A DNA stretch of 64,000 bases from Thermohalobaculum sp039805905 (lineage in GTDB: Bacteria; Pseudomonadota; Alphaproteobacteria; Rhodobacterales; Rhodobacteraceae), in the NCBI GenBank assembly GCA_039805905.1, contig JBDIVM010000002.1, forward strand, positions 62,001 to 126,000, given 5' to 3'. Made by a program: the position numbers and the translations under genes. Below are positions 15,791 through 23,084 of the stretch, one piece after another; position 1 is the stretch's first letter; the number at the start of each line of letters is the position of its first letter. Below the pieces are notes generated by a model. That model was not told the DNA's origin and searched no databases. It saw nothing but the letters and a program-made list of their open reading frames with translations.

Positions 15791-16822
15791 TCACAGCGTC
15801 TTGCGCTTGTTGCGCAGCATCCGGCCGCATTTGTGCCGGCAGGTGGAGAGGCTGTCCGACTTCCACGCCTTCGCGTAGAGCGTGGCGAAGGGCTCGTCGA
15901 GCAGGATGTCCTCGAGCGGCCGCATGCGGATATTGTAGCGCTCGGGCCCCAACCGGTGGCCGGCAAAGAACGCGGACTCCTCGTCCGAGCCGGTGACCCA
16001 GCAGCAGGCCGAGACCTGGCCATGCGCCGAGATGTAGGGCCGGTTGAAGGCGGCCGACTTGCAGTCGATCCCGTTCGTCCCGGGATGCGGGCTCGCCTCC
16101 GGCTCGTCGGGGCGCGCCATCAGCCCGGCGCCGCCGTCGAACGAGGTGAAGTCCGCCGCCTTCACGGTCGGCAGCTCCAGATGGCGCAACTCGCCGTCCG
16201 GCATCCGGTAGGGATAGCGCGGGCCGCCGGAGAAGCGAATGGTGTCGATCAGGGTGAACTGGGCAAAACCCATCTCGCGCGACAGCCGGAACGCCTCCTC
16301 GATCTGGTGCTGGTTGTGGCGGAAGATGATGAAATGCCACTCGGCCCGCGCGCCGGTGGCGATATAGGCCCGCGCGTTCTCCATGATCTTGTCGAAGAAG
16401 GTGTTGACCCGGTAGAGCGGGTTGGTGTCCGCCAGCCCGTCGATATGAAGCTCGAGCCGGGAGCCGTTGCGCGTCATGGTCTCGCCGAAGCGCGTCCACC
16501 AGCCCGGGTTGCGCAGGCTGCCATTGGTCGAGGCCGCGATGCGGACGCCGCGGGCGGTCAGGTGGTCGGTGATCTCCAGCACCTCGCTGGCCGCCAGGGG
16601 GTCGCCATAGGCGCCGCCGAAGACGATCTCGGTGGTGCGGGCGCAGAGGTCGTCCGTGAAGTGTCTCCGGAAGTCCTCGAGGGAAAGCTCCACGTTGAAG
16701 ACGTTTTCCGGATTCGGCTTGCAGAAGTTCATCGCGTCGGTGCGGGGGCACATCGGGCAGCCGGCATTGCACTTGTCGGTCAGCTCGATGTGGAAGACAT
16801 AGGGGCGGGAGGCAGAGAACAT
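15791..16822 (-). CDS. Radical SAM protein
   Basis: A 343-residue radical SAM enzyme. The iron-sulfur site is CNAGCPMC (Cys18, Cys22, Cys25), preceded by FHIELTDK as in peptide- or sugar-modifying SPASM-type members. The C-terminal part has further cysteines: DCKSAAF, SACCW and CRHKCGRM. These could bind an auxiliary cluster. The frame is open 50 codons further upstream, but that part is unconserved. The reaction is unknown. No precursor peptide or modified-metabolite cluster is adjacent; it is convergent with the sleB gene and follows the persulfide operon across a terminator-like hairpin. Confidence 0.82.
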   Translation of the reverse strand: MFSASRPYVFHIELTDKCNAGCPMCPRTDAMNFCKPNPENVFNVELSLEDFRRHFTDDLCARTTEIVFGGAYGDPLAASEVLEITDHLTARGVRIAASTNGSLRNPGWWTRFGETMTRNGSRLELHIDGLADTNPLYRVNTFFDKIMENARAYIATGARAEWHFIIFRHNQHQIEEAFRLSREMGFAQFTLIDTIRFSGGPRYPYRMPDGELRHLELPTVKAADFTSFDGGAGLMARPDEPEASPHPGTNGIDCKSAAFNRPYISAHGQVSACCWVTGSDEESAFFAGHRLGPERYNIRMRPLEDILLDEPFATLYAKAWKSDSLSTCRHKCGRMLRNKRKTL

Positions 16823-16944
16823 TCTGGCCGGTCCTGAACCGCGAAGCCCGTCGCAGGGGCCATGTTGCGGGCTTGCCCGCGTAATGTGGACCGGCCGCAG
16901 GGACGTATCAACCCGCGTCGCCGAAGAAATCGTCGCATGTGGCT

Positions 16945-16976
16945 GGCCGCGCGCGCCGGCGGAGGCGCGCACGGCC
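16945..16976 (-). terminator. Strong GC hairpin after the persulfide operon
   Basis: GGCCGCGCGCGCC and GGCGCGCACGGCC pair at 12 of 13 positions around the 6-base loop GGCGGA. It begins 13 bases after the stop of the DUF2892 gene on the minus strand. It lacks a T-run but is well placed to end the operon before the radical SAM gene. Confidence 0.55.
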
Positions 16977-16989
16977 GCCGCGGCCGGGT

Positions 16990-17184
16990 TCAGCAGTTGC
17001 TGCAGGTCTTGAGACCGAAGATCGCATAGGCCGGGCAGAACTTCAGGAATGCGGTGACCAGGGGAACGATGCCGATCCAGCCCCAGGCCCCGATGGTGCC
17101 GGTGATCGCAAGCGCGATCAGGGCGATGCCGAGGATGATCCGGATCGCGCGGTCGGCGGTACCGACATTGGCGGTGAACTTCAT
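16990..17184 (-). CDS. DUF2892 (YgaP-like membrane domain) protein
   Basis: A 64-residue inner-membrane protein of the DUF2892 family. The start NVGTADRAIRIILG and end KFCPAYAIFGLKTC are diagnostic, with two transmembrane helices between. GGAGAG lies upstream of the ATG. Members are fused to, or travel with, rhodaneses and sulfur-handling genes. Here it is the last gene behind persulfide dioxygenase and two YeeE/YedE genes, so a role in sulfane sulfur handling at the membrane is inferred. Confidence 0.88.
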   Translation of the reverse strand: MKFTANVGTADRAIRIILGIALIALAITGTIGAWGWIGIVPLVTAFLKFCPAYAIFGLKTCSNC

Positions 17185-17201
17185 CTGCGTCTCTCCATGC
17201 T

Positions 17202-17642
17202 TCAGCGGGGTTGTGCCCTTTGCCGCAGCGGCGGGGCGGGGAAAGCCATGCCGTGGACGATCATTCCGACGGTCATCGCCACGGTGAAGATGAACGCACC
17301 GAGGCTCCCGGTGCCCGTGGCGGCGAGCGCCGGGCCGGGGCAGAAGCCGACAAGGCCCCAGCCGAGGCCGAACACGGCCGCGCCGGCAATCAGCCGGCCA
17401 TCGATCATGCCCGCCGGGGGCGCCGGAAACGCGGTGCCGCAGACCGGCGCCGGGCGCGTCGCCGCGACCCGCCAGGCGAGCGCCATCGGGATCAGCGCGC
17501 CGCCCATGACGAAGGCCAGCGTCGGATCCCAGCCGCCGGCAAGATCGAGGAAGCCAAGCACACGGGCGGGGTTCACCATGTCGGAGACCACGAGGCCGAG
17601 CCCGAACAGAGCCCCCGAGGCGAGCGCGATGAACCACCGCAT
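17202..17642 (-). CDS. YeeE/YedE family (DUF6691) transporter half, PmpB-like
   Basis: A 146-residue membrane protein with about four helices. The family signature is the Cys-containing GFCPGPALAA loop with its helix partner GLGLVVSDMVNPARVLGFLDLAGGWD. YeeE/YedE proteins move sulfur compounds such as thiosulfate; the two-gene PmpA/PmpB version accompanies the persulfide dioxygenase Blh in BigR-controlled operons. It is separated by one base from the upstream YeeE gene, so the two halves are probably made together and may form one channel. Confidence 0.87.
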   Translation of the reverse strand: MRWFIALASGALFGLGLVVSDMVNPARVLGFLDLAGGWDPTLAFVMGGALIPMALAWRVAATRPAPVCGTAFPAPPAGMIDGRLIAGAAVFGLGWGLVGFCPGPALAATGTGSLGAFIFTVAMTVGMIVHGMAFPAPPLRQRAQPR

Positions 17643-17643
17643 G

Positions 17644-18060
17644 TCAGAAAACCCCGATCACATGGCGTGCCGCAAAGACGGTCGCAGCCGCCGTCGCCAT
17701 GAAGACGCCGGTTGCGGCAATCGAGCGGGGCGACAGCCGCGACAATCCGCAGATACCATGACCGGACGTGCAGCCGCTGCCGAGCCGGGTGCCGAAGCCG
17801 ACCAGCAGGCCGCCGGCGAGCAGGAGCGGTGCGGAGCCGGTAACGGCGATCGCCGGTGCCCCGGCCAGCGCGGCCCAAAGCGCCGGCACGCCGATGAGCC
17901 CCGCCAGGAAGGCCAGCCCCTCGCCGAGCTTCCGGCCCTCGATCACGCCCCCGAGGATGCCGCTGACTCCCGCGATGCGACCATTGCCGAGCAGCAGCAC
18001 CGCGGCGCCCGCCCCGATCAGCAGGCCGCCCCCCAGTCCGTACATCCAGTCGGTGATCAT
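17644..18060 (-). CDS. YeeE/YedE family transporter half, PmpA-like
   Basis: A 138-residue membrane protein. Its C-terminal loop GSGCTSGHGICGLSRLS is the conserved Cys-containing signature of YeeE/YedE proteins, with a matching GNGRIAGVSGILGG helix near the N-terminus. It lies 16 bases downstream of the persulfide dioxygenase gene and one base upstream of the second half-transporter. Transport of thiosulfate, sulfide or another sulfane-sulfur compound is inferred from context. Confidence 0.88.
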   Translation of the reverse strand: MITDWMYGLGGGLLIGAGAAVLLLGNGRIAGVSGILGGVIEGRKLGEGLAFLAGLIGVPALWAALAGAPAIAVTGSAPLLLAGGLLVGFGTRLGSGCTSGHGICGLSRLSPRSIAATGVFMATAAATVFAARHVIGVF

Positions 18061-18076
18061 CGAGGAATGCTTCCCT

Positions 18077-18964
18077 TCACAGCCGGTTCACCGGAACCTT
18101 GAGATAGCTGTTGCCGTCATCCTCGGGCGGCGGCATCCGGCCGGCACGCATGTTGACCTGAATCGCCGGGATGATCAGCTTCGGCATCGACAGCGTCGCG
18201 TCGCGGGCCTCCCGGAGCGCGACGAATTCATCCCGGGTCCTGCCCGCGATATGCACGTTTCCCGCCTTCTCGGCGGCGACGGTCGTCTCCCAGGCATAGG
18301 TGTCACGGCCCGGCGCCTTGTAGTCGTGGCACATGAAGAGCCGTGTCTGGTCGGGAAGGCTCAGCACCTTCTGGATCGAGTCCCAGAGCGTGGCCGCCGA
18401 GCCGCCCGGAAAGTCGCAGCGCGCGGTGCCGTAATCGGGCATGAACAGCGTGTCGCCGACGAAGGCGGCATCGCCGATCACATAGGTCAGGCAGGCAGGC
18501 GTATGCCCGGGCGTATGCAGCACGAATCCCGAAATCCCGCCGATCGCGAACCTGTCCTGCTCACGGAATAGCCGGTCGAACTGGCTGCCGTCGCGCTGGA
18601 ACTCGGTGCCCGCGTTGAAGACCTTGCCGAAGGTGTTCTGCACGACGGTGATGTTCTCGCCGATGCCGATCCGTCCGCCCGTCTCGCGCTGGATATAGGG
18701 CGCGGCGGACAGGTGGTCCGCATGGACATGGGTCTCGAGCAGCCACTCGACGGTCAGGCCATGCGCGCGCAGATGGGCGATGATGGCGTCCGCCTGGGTG
18801 GTGGAGGTGCGGCCCGAGGCGAAGTCGAAACCGAGTACCGAATCGATCACCGCACAGGCCGCGCTGCCCGGATCCTTGACGATGTAGGACACCGTGTTGG
18901 TCGCCTCGTCGAAGAAGGCCGACACATGGGCGTGCAGCGCTGGGTCGTTCTCGGCGGGGCTCAT
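18077..18964 (-). CDS. blh: Persulfide dioxygenase-like MBL-fold hydrolase (Blh/ETHE1 family)
   Basis: A 295-residue metallo-beta-lactamase-fold protein. The iron-binding motif is HVHADH (His79, His81, Asp83, His84); HTPGHTPACLTY and FVGDTLFMPDYGTARCDFP follow, as in ETHE1/Blh persulfide dioxygenases, which oxidise glutathione persulfide to sulfite. The C-terminal SYLKVPVN ending is typical of Blh. It heads an operon with two YeeE/YedE half-transporters and a DUF2892 protein. The sulfide-responsive ArsR regulator (BigR/SqrR) that normally accompanies this set is not encoded next to it. Confidence 0.9.
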   Translation of the reverse strand: MSPAENDPALHAHVSAFFDEATNTVSYIVKDPGSAACAVIDSVLGFDFASGRTSTTQADAIIAHLRAHGLTVEWLLETHVHADHLSAAPYIQRETGGRIGIGENITVVQNTFGKVFNAGTEFQRDGSQFDRLFREQDRFAIGGISGFVLHTPGHTPACLTYVIGDAAFVGDTLFMPDYGTARCDFPGGSAATLWDSIQKVLSLPDQTRLFMCHDYKAPGRDTYAWETTVAAEKAGNVHIAGRTRDEFVALREARDATLSMPKLIIPAIQVNMRAGRMPPPEDDGNSYLKVPVNRL

Positions 18965-19152
18965 CCCGATACTCCCGGCTTGGATGGGTCAAACCATAGA
19001 GAGCCGGACACAATCTACAAGCGCTCCGTGGAAAATTGTCGCAGGGCCAGCTCTCGATCGATCGTAACGGCGTGGTCGGAATCGGCAGTTTGGGAGAGCA
19101 TCCTGCGGGACGGCGCTACGCAAGAGTTGCTGCGCGGGAAACAGGCTGCAGC

Positions 19153-19184
19153 CGCGATCCTCGGGTGTCGCGATCCTCGGGTGT
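19153..19184. repeat. Perfect 16-bp tandem duplication in non-coding stretch
   Basis: The unit CGCGATCCTCGGGTGT occurs twice head to tail. It lies in the gene-free stretch 18965-19329 between the persulfide operon and the folD remnant. Nothing else was recognised in this stretch. Confidence 0.8.
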
Positions 19185-19329
19185 GTTGTGCTCGCCGGGC
19201 CCGGCTTGACACCGCGCTCTCGCCCAGATCCGCCGATCCGCGGGTCGCCGGTGTTCGCGTCCGGCGTCCGGGCAGCTGCCGGTCGGCGACCTGCGGAGGT
19301 CGATCCATCCGCTGCGGGGGGCGGAGAGG

Positions 19330-19551
19330 ATGCCCCCCGCGGTGATCGACGACAACCGGAAGCCGGACGGGCGGATCGTCGGTGATGCGGATTGTCCGAG
19401 CCGGTCCGCGGTCACCGGCTGGATCACGGGGGTTCCGGGAGGGGTCGGGCCGGTGACGGTGGCGATCCCGAGGCGGACCGCGGTGACAGCGGCGCGGTGG
19501 CAGAAGTCCCACTACGGCCGGGCGTTCGGTCCGGAGGGCTTCGCCGCGTGA
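19330..19551 (+). pseudogene. folD: 3' remnant of folD (methylenetetrahydrofolate dehydrogenase/cyclohydrolase)
   Basis: The frame reads PPAVIDDNRKPDGRIVGDAD and then GWITGVPGGVGPVTVAI with a TAVTAAR end. This is the C-terminal signature of FolD (VIDVGIN...GDVDF...ITPVPGGVGPMT...NTV.AA), with drift at otherwise fixed residues: a short gap in VIDVGIN, ITP changed to ITG, and MLL changed to IPR. Only about 70 codons remain. No N-terminal substrate domain or upstream NADP-binding motif is found in 19014-19329. A working folD must exist elsewhere, so this is a decayed fragment, either from a duplicated copy or left by a rearrangement. Confidence 0.7.
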
Positions 19552-19557
19552 GCGCGC

Positions 19558-20322
19558 TCAGCTCGCGTAATCGTCGCCTTCGTGGTCGAGGATCGCCTTC
19601 AACTCGGCGAGATGCCGGTCGCACTGGCCTGGATAGGTCTCGACCTCGCGGGCGGTCTTTTCCGCGATCTCGTCCGAGAGCACCCGCAGCGGACGCTGGG
19701 TCCAGAGCGCCTTGATGTAGGTCTCTGCCGCGCGCTCGAAGAAATACATGCGGTTGAAGGTGTCGGCGACCGAGTTGCCGATGACCATGATGCCGTGATT
19801 GCCCATGATCAGCACCTTCTTCGCCGGATCGGCCAGCAGGCCGCAGGCGCGCTCGGCCTCCGCCTCGAAGGCGAGGCCGCCATATTCCGTGTCGACGGCC
19901 GTGCGGTTGAAGAAGATCGCGCTGTTCTGGTCGATCGGCGGCAGGGCGGAGTCCGCCAGGCTCGCCAGCACGGTGGCGTAGATCGAGTGGACATGCATGG
20001 CGCAGCGCGCATGCGGCAGGTTGCGGTGGATCGCGCCATGCAGGCCCCAGGCAGTGGGGTCCGGTGCGTCCGGGCGGTCCATGGTGCTGCGGTCGTTCGC
20101 GTCGAGCAGCAAAAGCGCGGAGGCGCGGATGCGGCTGAAATGCACCTGGTTGGCATTCATCAGGAACTGCGTCCCGTCCTCGCCGACCGAAAGCGAGAAA
20201 TGGTTCGACACGCCTTCGTGCATGTTCAGCCGGGCGGTCCAGCGGAAGGCGGCGGCGAGGTCGACCCGCTCCTGCCAGTGGTCGATGTTGCGGACCGGCT
20301 GCGAACGGGCGGCGAGGCTCAT
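19558..20322 (-). CDS. Class II aldolase/adducin family protein
   Basis: A 254-residue protein with the zinc-dependent class II aldolase fold. Metal ligands are seen in AMHVHSIYATVLA (two His) and in GNHGIMVIG, which holds the third. The N-terminal LNMHEGVSNHFSLSV loop binds phosphate or carboxylate in relatives such as fuculose-phosphate aldolase. The adducin-like branch in this group has no settled substrate. It stands alone between a gene remnant and the polysaccharide locus. Confidence 0.85.
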   Translation of the reverse strand: MSLAARSQPVRNIDHWQERVDLAAAFRWTARLNMHEGVSNHFSLSVGEDGTQFLMNANQVHFSRIRASALLLLDANDRSTMDRPDAPDPTAWGLHGAIHRNLPHARCAMHVHSIYATVLASLADSALPPIDQNSAIFFNRTAVDTEYGGLAFEAEAERACGLLADPAKKVLIMGNHGIMVIGNSVADTFNRMYFFERAAETYIKALWTQRPLRVLSDEIAEKTAREVETYPGQCDRHLAELKAILDHEGDDYAS

Positions 20323-20405
20323 GGCGGTGGCTCCTGCTGAAGACGCCGCCGATGGTTGCCGAGCCGCAGTGTATTTTCAACCGGATTCGCGCACGACCGG
20401 AAGGG

Positions 20406-21461
20406 TCATGCCGTGGCGGGGAAGGCCGGTTCACGCGGCGTGCCCCCCTCGGCGGAGAGACCGGTCGGCGGCAGCGCCGCTCCGCCGCCGGCGGCAGGTT
20501 CGACCGTGCGACTGCCGATCCGCCCGGGCTCATAGCCGAAATGCGCGGCCCAGCTGCCGAGCGCCGTGTCGAGCAGGGTGCGATCTGCCGCCGGTGCCGC
20601 CGCGACCCAGCGGTTCAGCATGACGGGGTCGGCACCGCGGAACAGGCCGGGGATGGGGTCGAGCCCGAGGTCGGCGCAAAGCCTGGCCGCGGCATCCTGC
20701 GGCTGTCGGGCGATGTCCTCGATATGGGCGCGCAGCACCGGCAGGCCGAGATGGGCCGCCTGCGCCTCGGCCCCGGTCCAGGCGCGGCAATAGGAGGCGA
20801 CCCAGCGCGCCGCGCCCGCGAGGTCGGACGGGCCCCAGCGCATGCGGACGAGCGACCAGGCGATCGATCTGGGGTCGCGCATGACATGCAGGAAGGACGC
20901 GCCGGGTGCGATGCGGGCGAGGAAGCCGATTGCGAGCAGGTTGTGCGGGGTCTTTTCCAGGAAGATGCGGCTTGACGGACGGCCGCCCGGCGGTGCCAGG
21001 CCGGCGCCATCGGCATCCGCCGCAATCGCTGCGATCCGCCAGAGCAGCGCCCGCGCCCGGCCGAGGACGGCGTCCGCCTCCTGCGGCACCGGGTGGCCAT
21101 CCGCGACGAGGCCGTCGGTGAACTCCGAAAAGGCCGCCCGCCAGGTCGCCGCCGGGGCACGGGCCGAGAGGGCCGGCTGGCCGTAGCGGCCCTCGATCAG
21201 CGCCTCGGTCATGCGCCGGAAGTGGTCGAGCGCCATCACTGCCCGGTTGGGCGAATAGGTTTCTACAAGAGAGTGAAAAAGATCGAGTAGTCCATTCTTC
21301 TCGCAGAATATCTTCAGCTCTATGTCCTTGAGCGCGACAATTTGTGGATGGGCGCCGAGCCGGTCGGCGACGAAGCTGGTGCCGCTGCGCCCCGGGCCGC
21401 CGACGAACAGCGCGCGCCAGGCGATTCCGGCCTCCGGTGCGCAGGTCATGCCGGGAGTCAT
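20406..21461 (-). CDS. Sulfotransferase-family protein of the polysaccharide locus
   Basis: A 351-residue protein with the sulfotransferase P-loop GGPGRSGTS at residues 21-29, which binds the 5'-phosphosulfate of PAPS. A second conserved part is HVMRDPRSIAWSLVRMRWGP, the 3'-phosphate-binding region (RDPR..S). It would place sulfate on a carbohydrate hydroxyl; the substrate is inferred from its position at the end of a capsule-type cluster. Its ATG overlaps the stop of the upstream glycosyltransferase by four bases. The codons around 21230-21340 are more AT-rich than the surroundings. The last 40 residues are low-complexity. Confidence 0.82.
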   Translation of the reverse strand: MTPGMTCAPEAGIAWRALFVGGPGRSGTSFVADRLGAHPQIVALKDIELKIFCEKNGLLDLFHSLVETYSPNRAVMALDHFRRMTEALIEGRYGQPALSARAPAATWRAAFSEFTDGLVADGHPVPQEADAVLGRARALLWRIAAIAADADGAGLAPPGGRPSSRIFLEKTPHNLLAIGFLARIAPGASFLHVMRDPRSIAWSLVRMRWGPSDLAGAARWVASYCRAWTGAEAQAAHLGLPVLRAHIEDIARQPQDAAARLCADLGLDPIPGLFRGADPVMLNRWVAAAPAADRTLLDTALGSWAAHFGYEPGRIGSRTVEPAAGGGAALPPTGLSAEGGTPREPAFPATA

Positions 21462-23074
21462 GCCACCACCCGCCCTCCGGCCCCGCCGAGGCGGAGGAAT
21501 GCCCCGAAGGCGCCACGGCCGCCCTCGGCCCTGGCAAGATCGCGGGCCGCGGGGTTGGCGTCGAGATAGGCGGCGCTGCGGAAATCGGGGCCGGGGTCGC
21601 GGCCCTCGGCGCTACCGTGGCGGAGGAAATGGGCGAGCGGCGTGCTGACCGTGCCGAGCCGGAAGGCTGCCTCGACATCGCGGTTCTGCGCCAGGTACCA
21701 GCGGCTGTCGAAGAACTCGACCGGCTCGAGTCCGGTGGCGAGTCCGACGGTCAGGTAATGCCAGAGCAGGGTTCCCTCGCGGTGGCCGGCATGGACCGAG
21801 AGGGGCCAGGGATCGTGGCCGATCGCCTGGGCGAAATACCAGGCCGAGACGAAGAACTCGTTCGGGTCCATCAGCAGGCGCGAACCGATGCGCTCGTAGT
21901 GGTCGCGCGCGTCGCGGAAGCTTCCCGCGGCCACGGCCTCGGCGGCATCCGGATAGCGGTCGAGATACCAGCCGGCGTCGATGAGGTCGGCATAGGCCTG
22001 CGCCAGGCGTCGGGGAGCGAGGATCAGCCCGTCGATCGTTCCGGGCCGGTTGGCGCGCAGCCAGTCGCGGTAGCAGCCGCCGGCAGGGCATGCATAGGGG
22101 TCGGGGAATGCTGCCTGCAGGTCAGGATGGCTGCGGTAGAGCCGGCGGGCACCGGCCGTGACCGGCGTGCCGTCGTCGAAGAAGTCGTGGACCGGGGGCC
22201 GATGCGCGAACTCCGCCTGGCCGTGGCGGGCGATCATCGTTTCGTAGAGCCGCTCGATCTCCGCGGCGGCGCCGCTGGACGGGGCGAAGATCTCGCGCAC
22301 CCGCCGGTGGGTGCCGGTCGGCCCGGTGCCGGAGAAGTGGTATGTAAGCAGCGGCTGGCCGTCGACGGTGAAGCTGGAGAGGTCGCCCGGCAGGGTCTGG
22401 CGCAGCGCCCGGTGCGAGAGATTCCAGCTCGCCACGTCGAGGCCGGGCTGCTTCAGGATCGCCACGCCCTCGAAGATCGCCGGAGCGAGATCGACCCAGC
22501 GCTGGTCGGTGAAGAGGCCGCGGGCACGGTCGTCGAAACAGTGCCGGTCGAGCCGCGCCGCCCACCAGCGGGCGAAGGCGCGGCCGCGCGCGTCCGGCCG
22601 GAGGACGAGATGGCCGAGGTTGTAGACCCCGTGCGAGGCGACCGAGATCTCGTGGAGCTCCACGCCTCGCTCCGTCTCCTCGGGGGCGAGGATGTGGGGA
22701 ACGAGGCCGATCGCCGCATCGCCCAGATATCCGGCGATGGCGGCGAGCGGATTGCAGACGAGCACGTCCGGGTCGAGATAGAGGATCAGGTCGGCCTCCG
22801 CCTCCTCGATCAGCCGCAGCAGCGCCCGGCCCTTCACGGCGGTGCAGAGCTCCATGACATTGTGCTGGAACACCCAGCCGCGGCCGTAGCCCAGATCCTC
22901 GGGCAGCCAGACATGCTCGAACGGCTCGGCGGCGAGATCGAGCCAGGCCGGAACCGCATCGTTGAGGCAAAGGGTAAGGCGCGCACCCGGCTCGGCGCTC
23001 TGCAGGCTCTCGGCCAGCACCCGGGCCTTGGGCAGGTAGTTGAGGGCGCAGCTCGTGTAGACGGCGATCTTCAT
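21458..23074 (-). CDS. Glycosyltransferase with C-terminal YL-NPDV/EGR repeat modules
   Basis: A 538-residue two-part protein. Residues 1-290 form a GT-A fold nucleotide-sugar transferase: MKIAVYTSCALNYLPKARVL, then the metal-binding DPD at 101-103 in LILYLDPDVLV, and a distal acceptor region ending in HF/HRR. Residues about 370-538 hold repeats of the form DAGWYLDRYPDA..., DSRWYLAQNRDV...LAHFLRHGSAEGRDP and FRSAAYLDANPAA. This module also occurs in the 818-residue enzyme at 29829. The ATG at 23074 follows AAGAGA; the longer open frame to 23437 is unconserved and overlaps the next gene. It is coupled to the sulfotransferase gene. Confidence 0.8.
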   Translation of the reverse strand: MKIAVYTSCALNYLPKARVLAESLQSAEPGARLTLCLNDAVPAWLDLAAEPFEHVWLPEDLGYGRGWVFQHNVMELCTAVKGRALLRLIEEAEADLILYLDPDVLVCNPLAAIAGYLGDAAIGLVPHILAPEETERGVELHEISVASHGVYNLGHLVLRPDARGRAFARWWAARLDRHCFDDRARGLFTDQRWVDLAPAIFEGVAILKQPGLDVASWNLSHRALRQTLPGDLSSFTVDGQPLLTYHFSGTGPTGTHRRVREIFAPSSGAAAEIERLYETMIARHGQAEFAHRPPVHDFFDDGTPVTAGARRLYRSHPDLQAAFPDPYACPAGGCYRDWLRANRPGTIDGLILAPRRLAQAYADLIDAGWYLDRYPDAAEAVAAGSFRDARDHYERIGSRLLMDPNEFFVSAWYFAQAIGHDPWPLSVHAGHREGTLLWHYLTVGLATGLEPVEFFDSRWYLAQNRDVEAAFRLGTVSTPLAHFLRHGSAEGRDPGPDFRSAAYLDANPAARDLARAEGGRGAFGAFLRLGGAGGRVVA

Positions 23075-23084
23075 CGGAATCTCT

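Noticed and set aside
16867..16880. GCGGGCTTGCCCGC as a terminator for the persulfide operon
   Set aside because: The loop is too small and the stem short; the hairpin at 16945-16976 is better placed and stronger.
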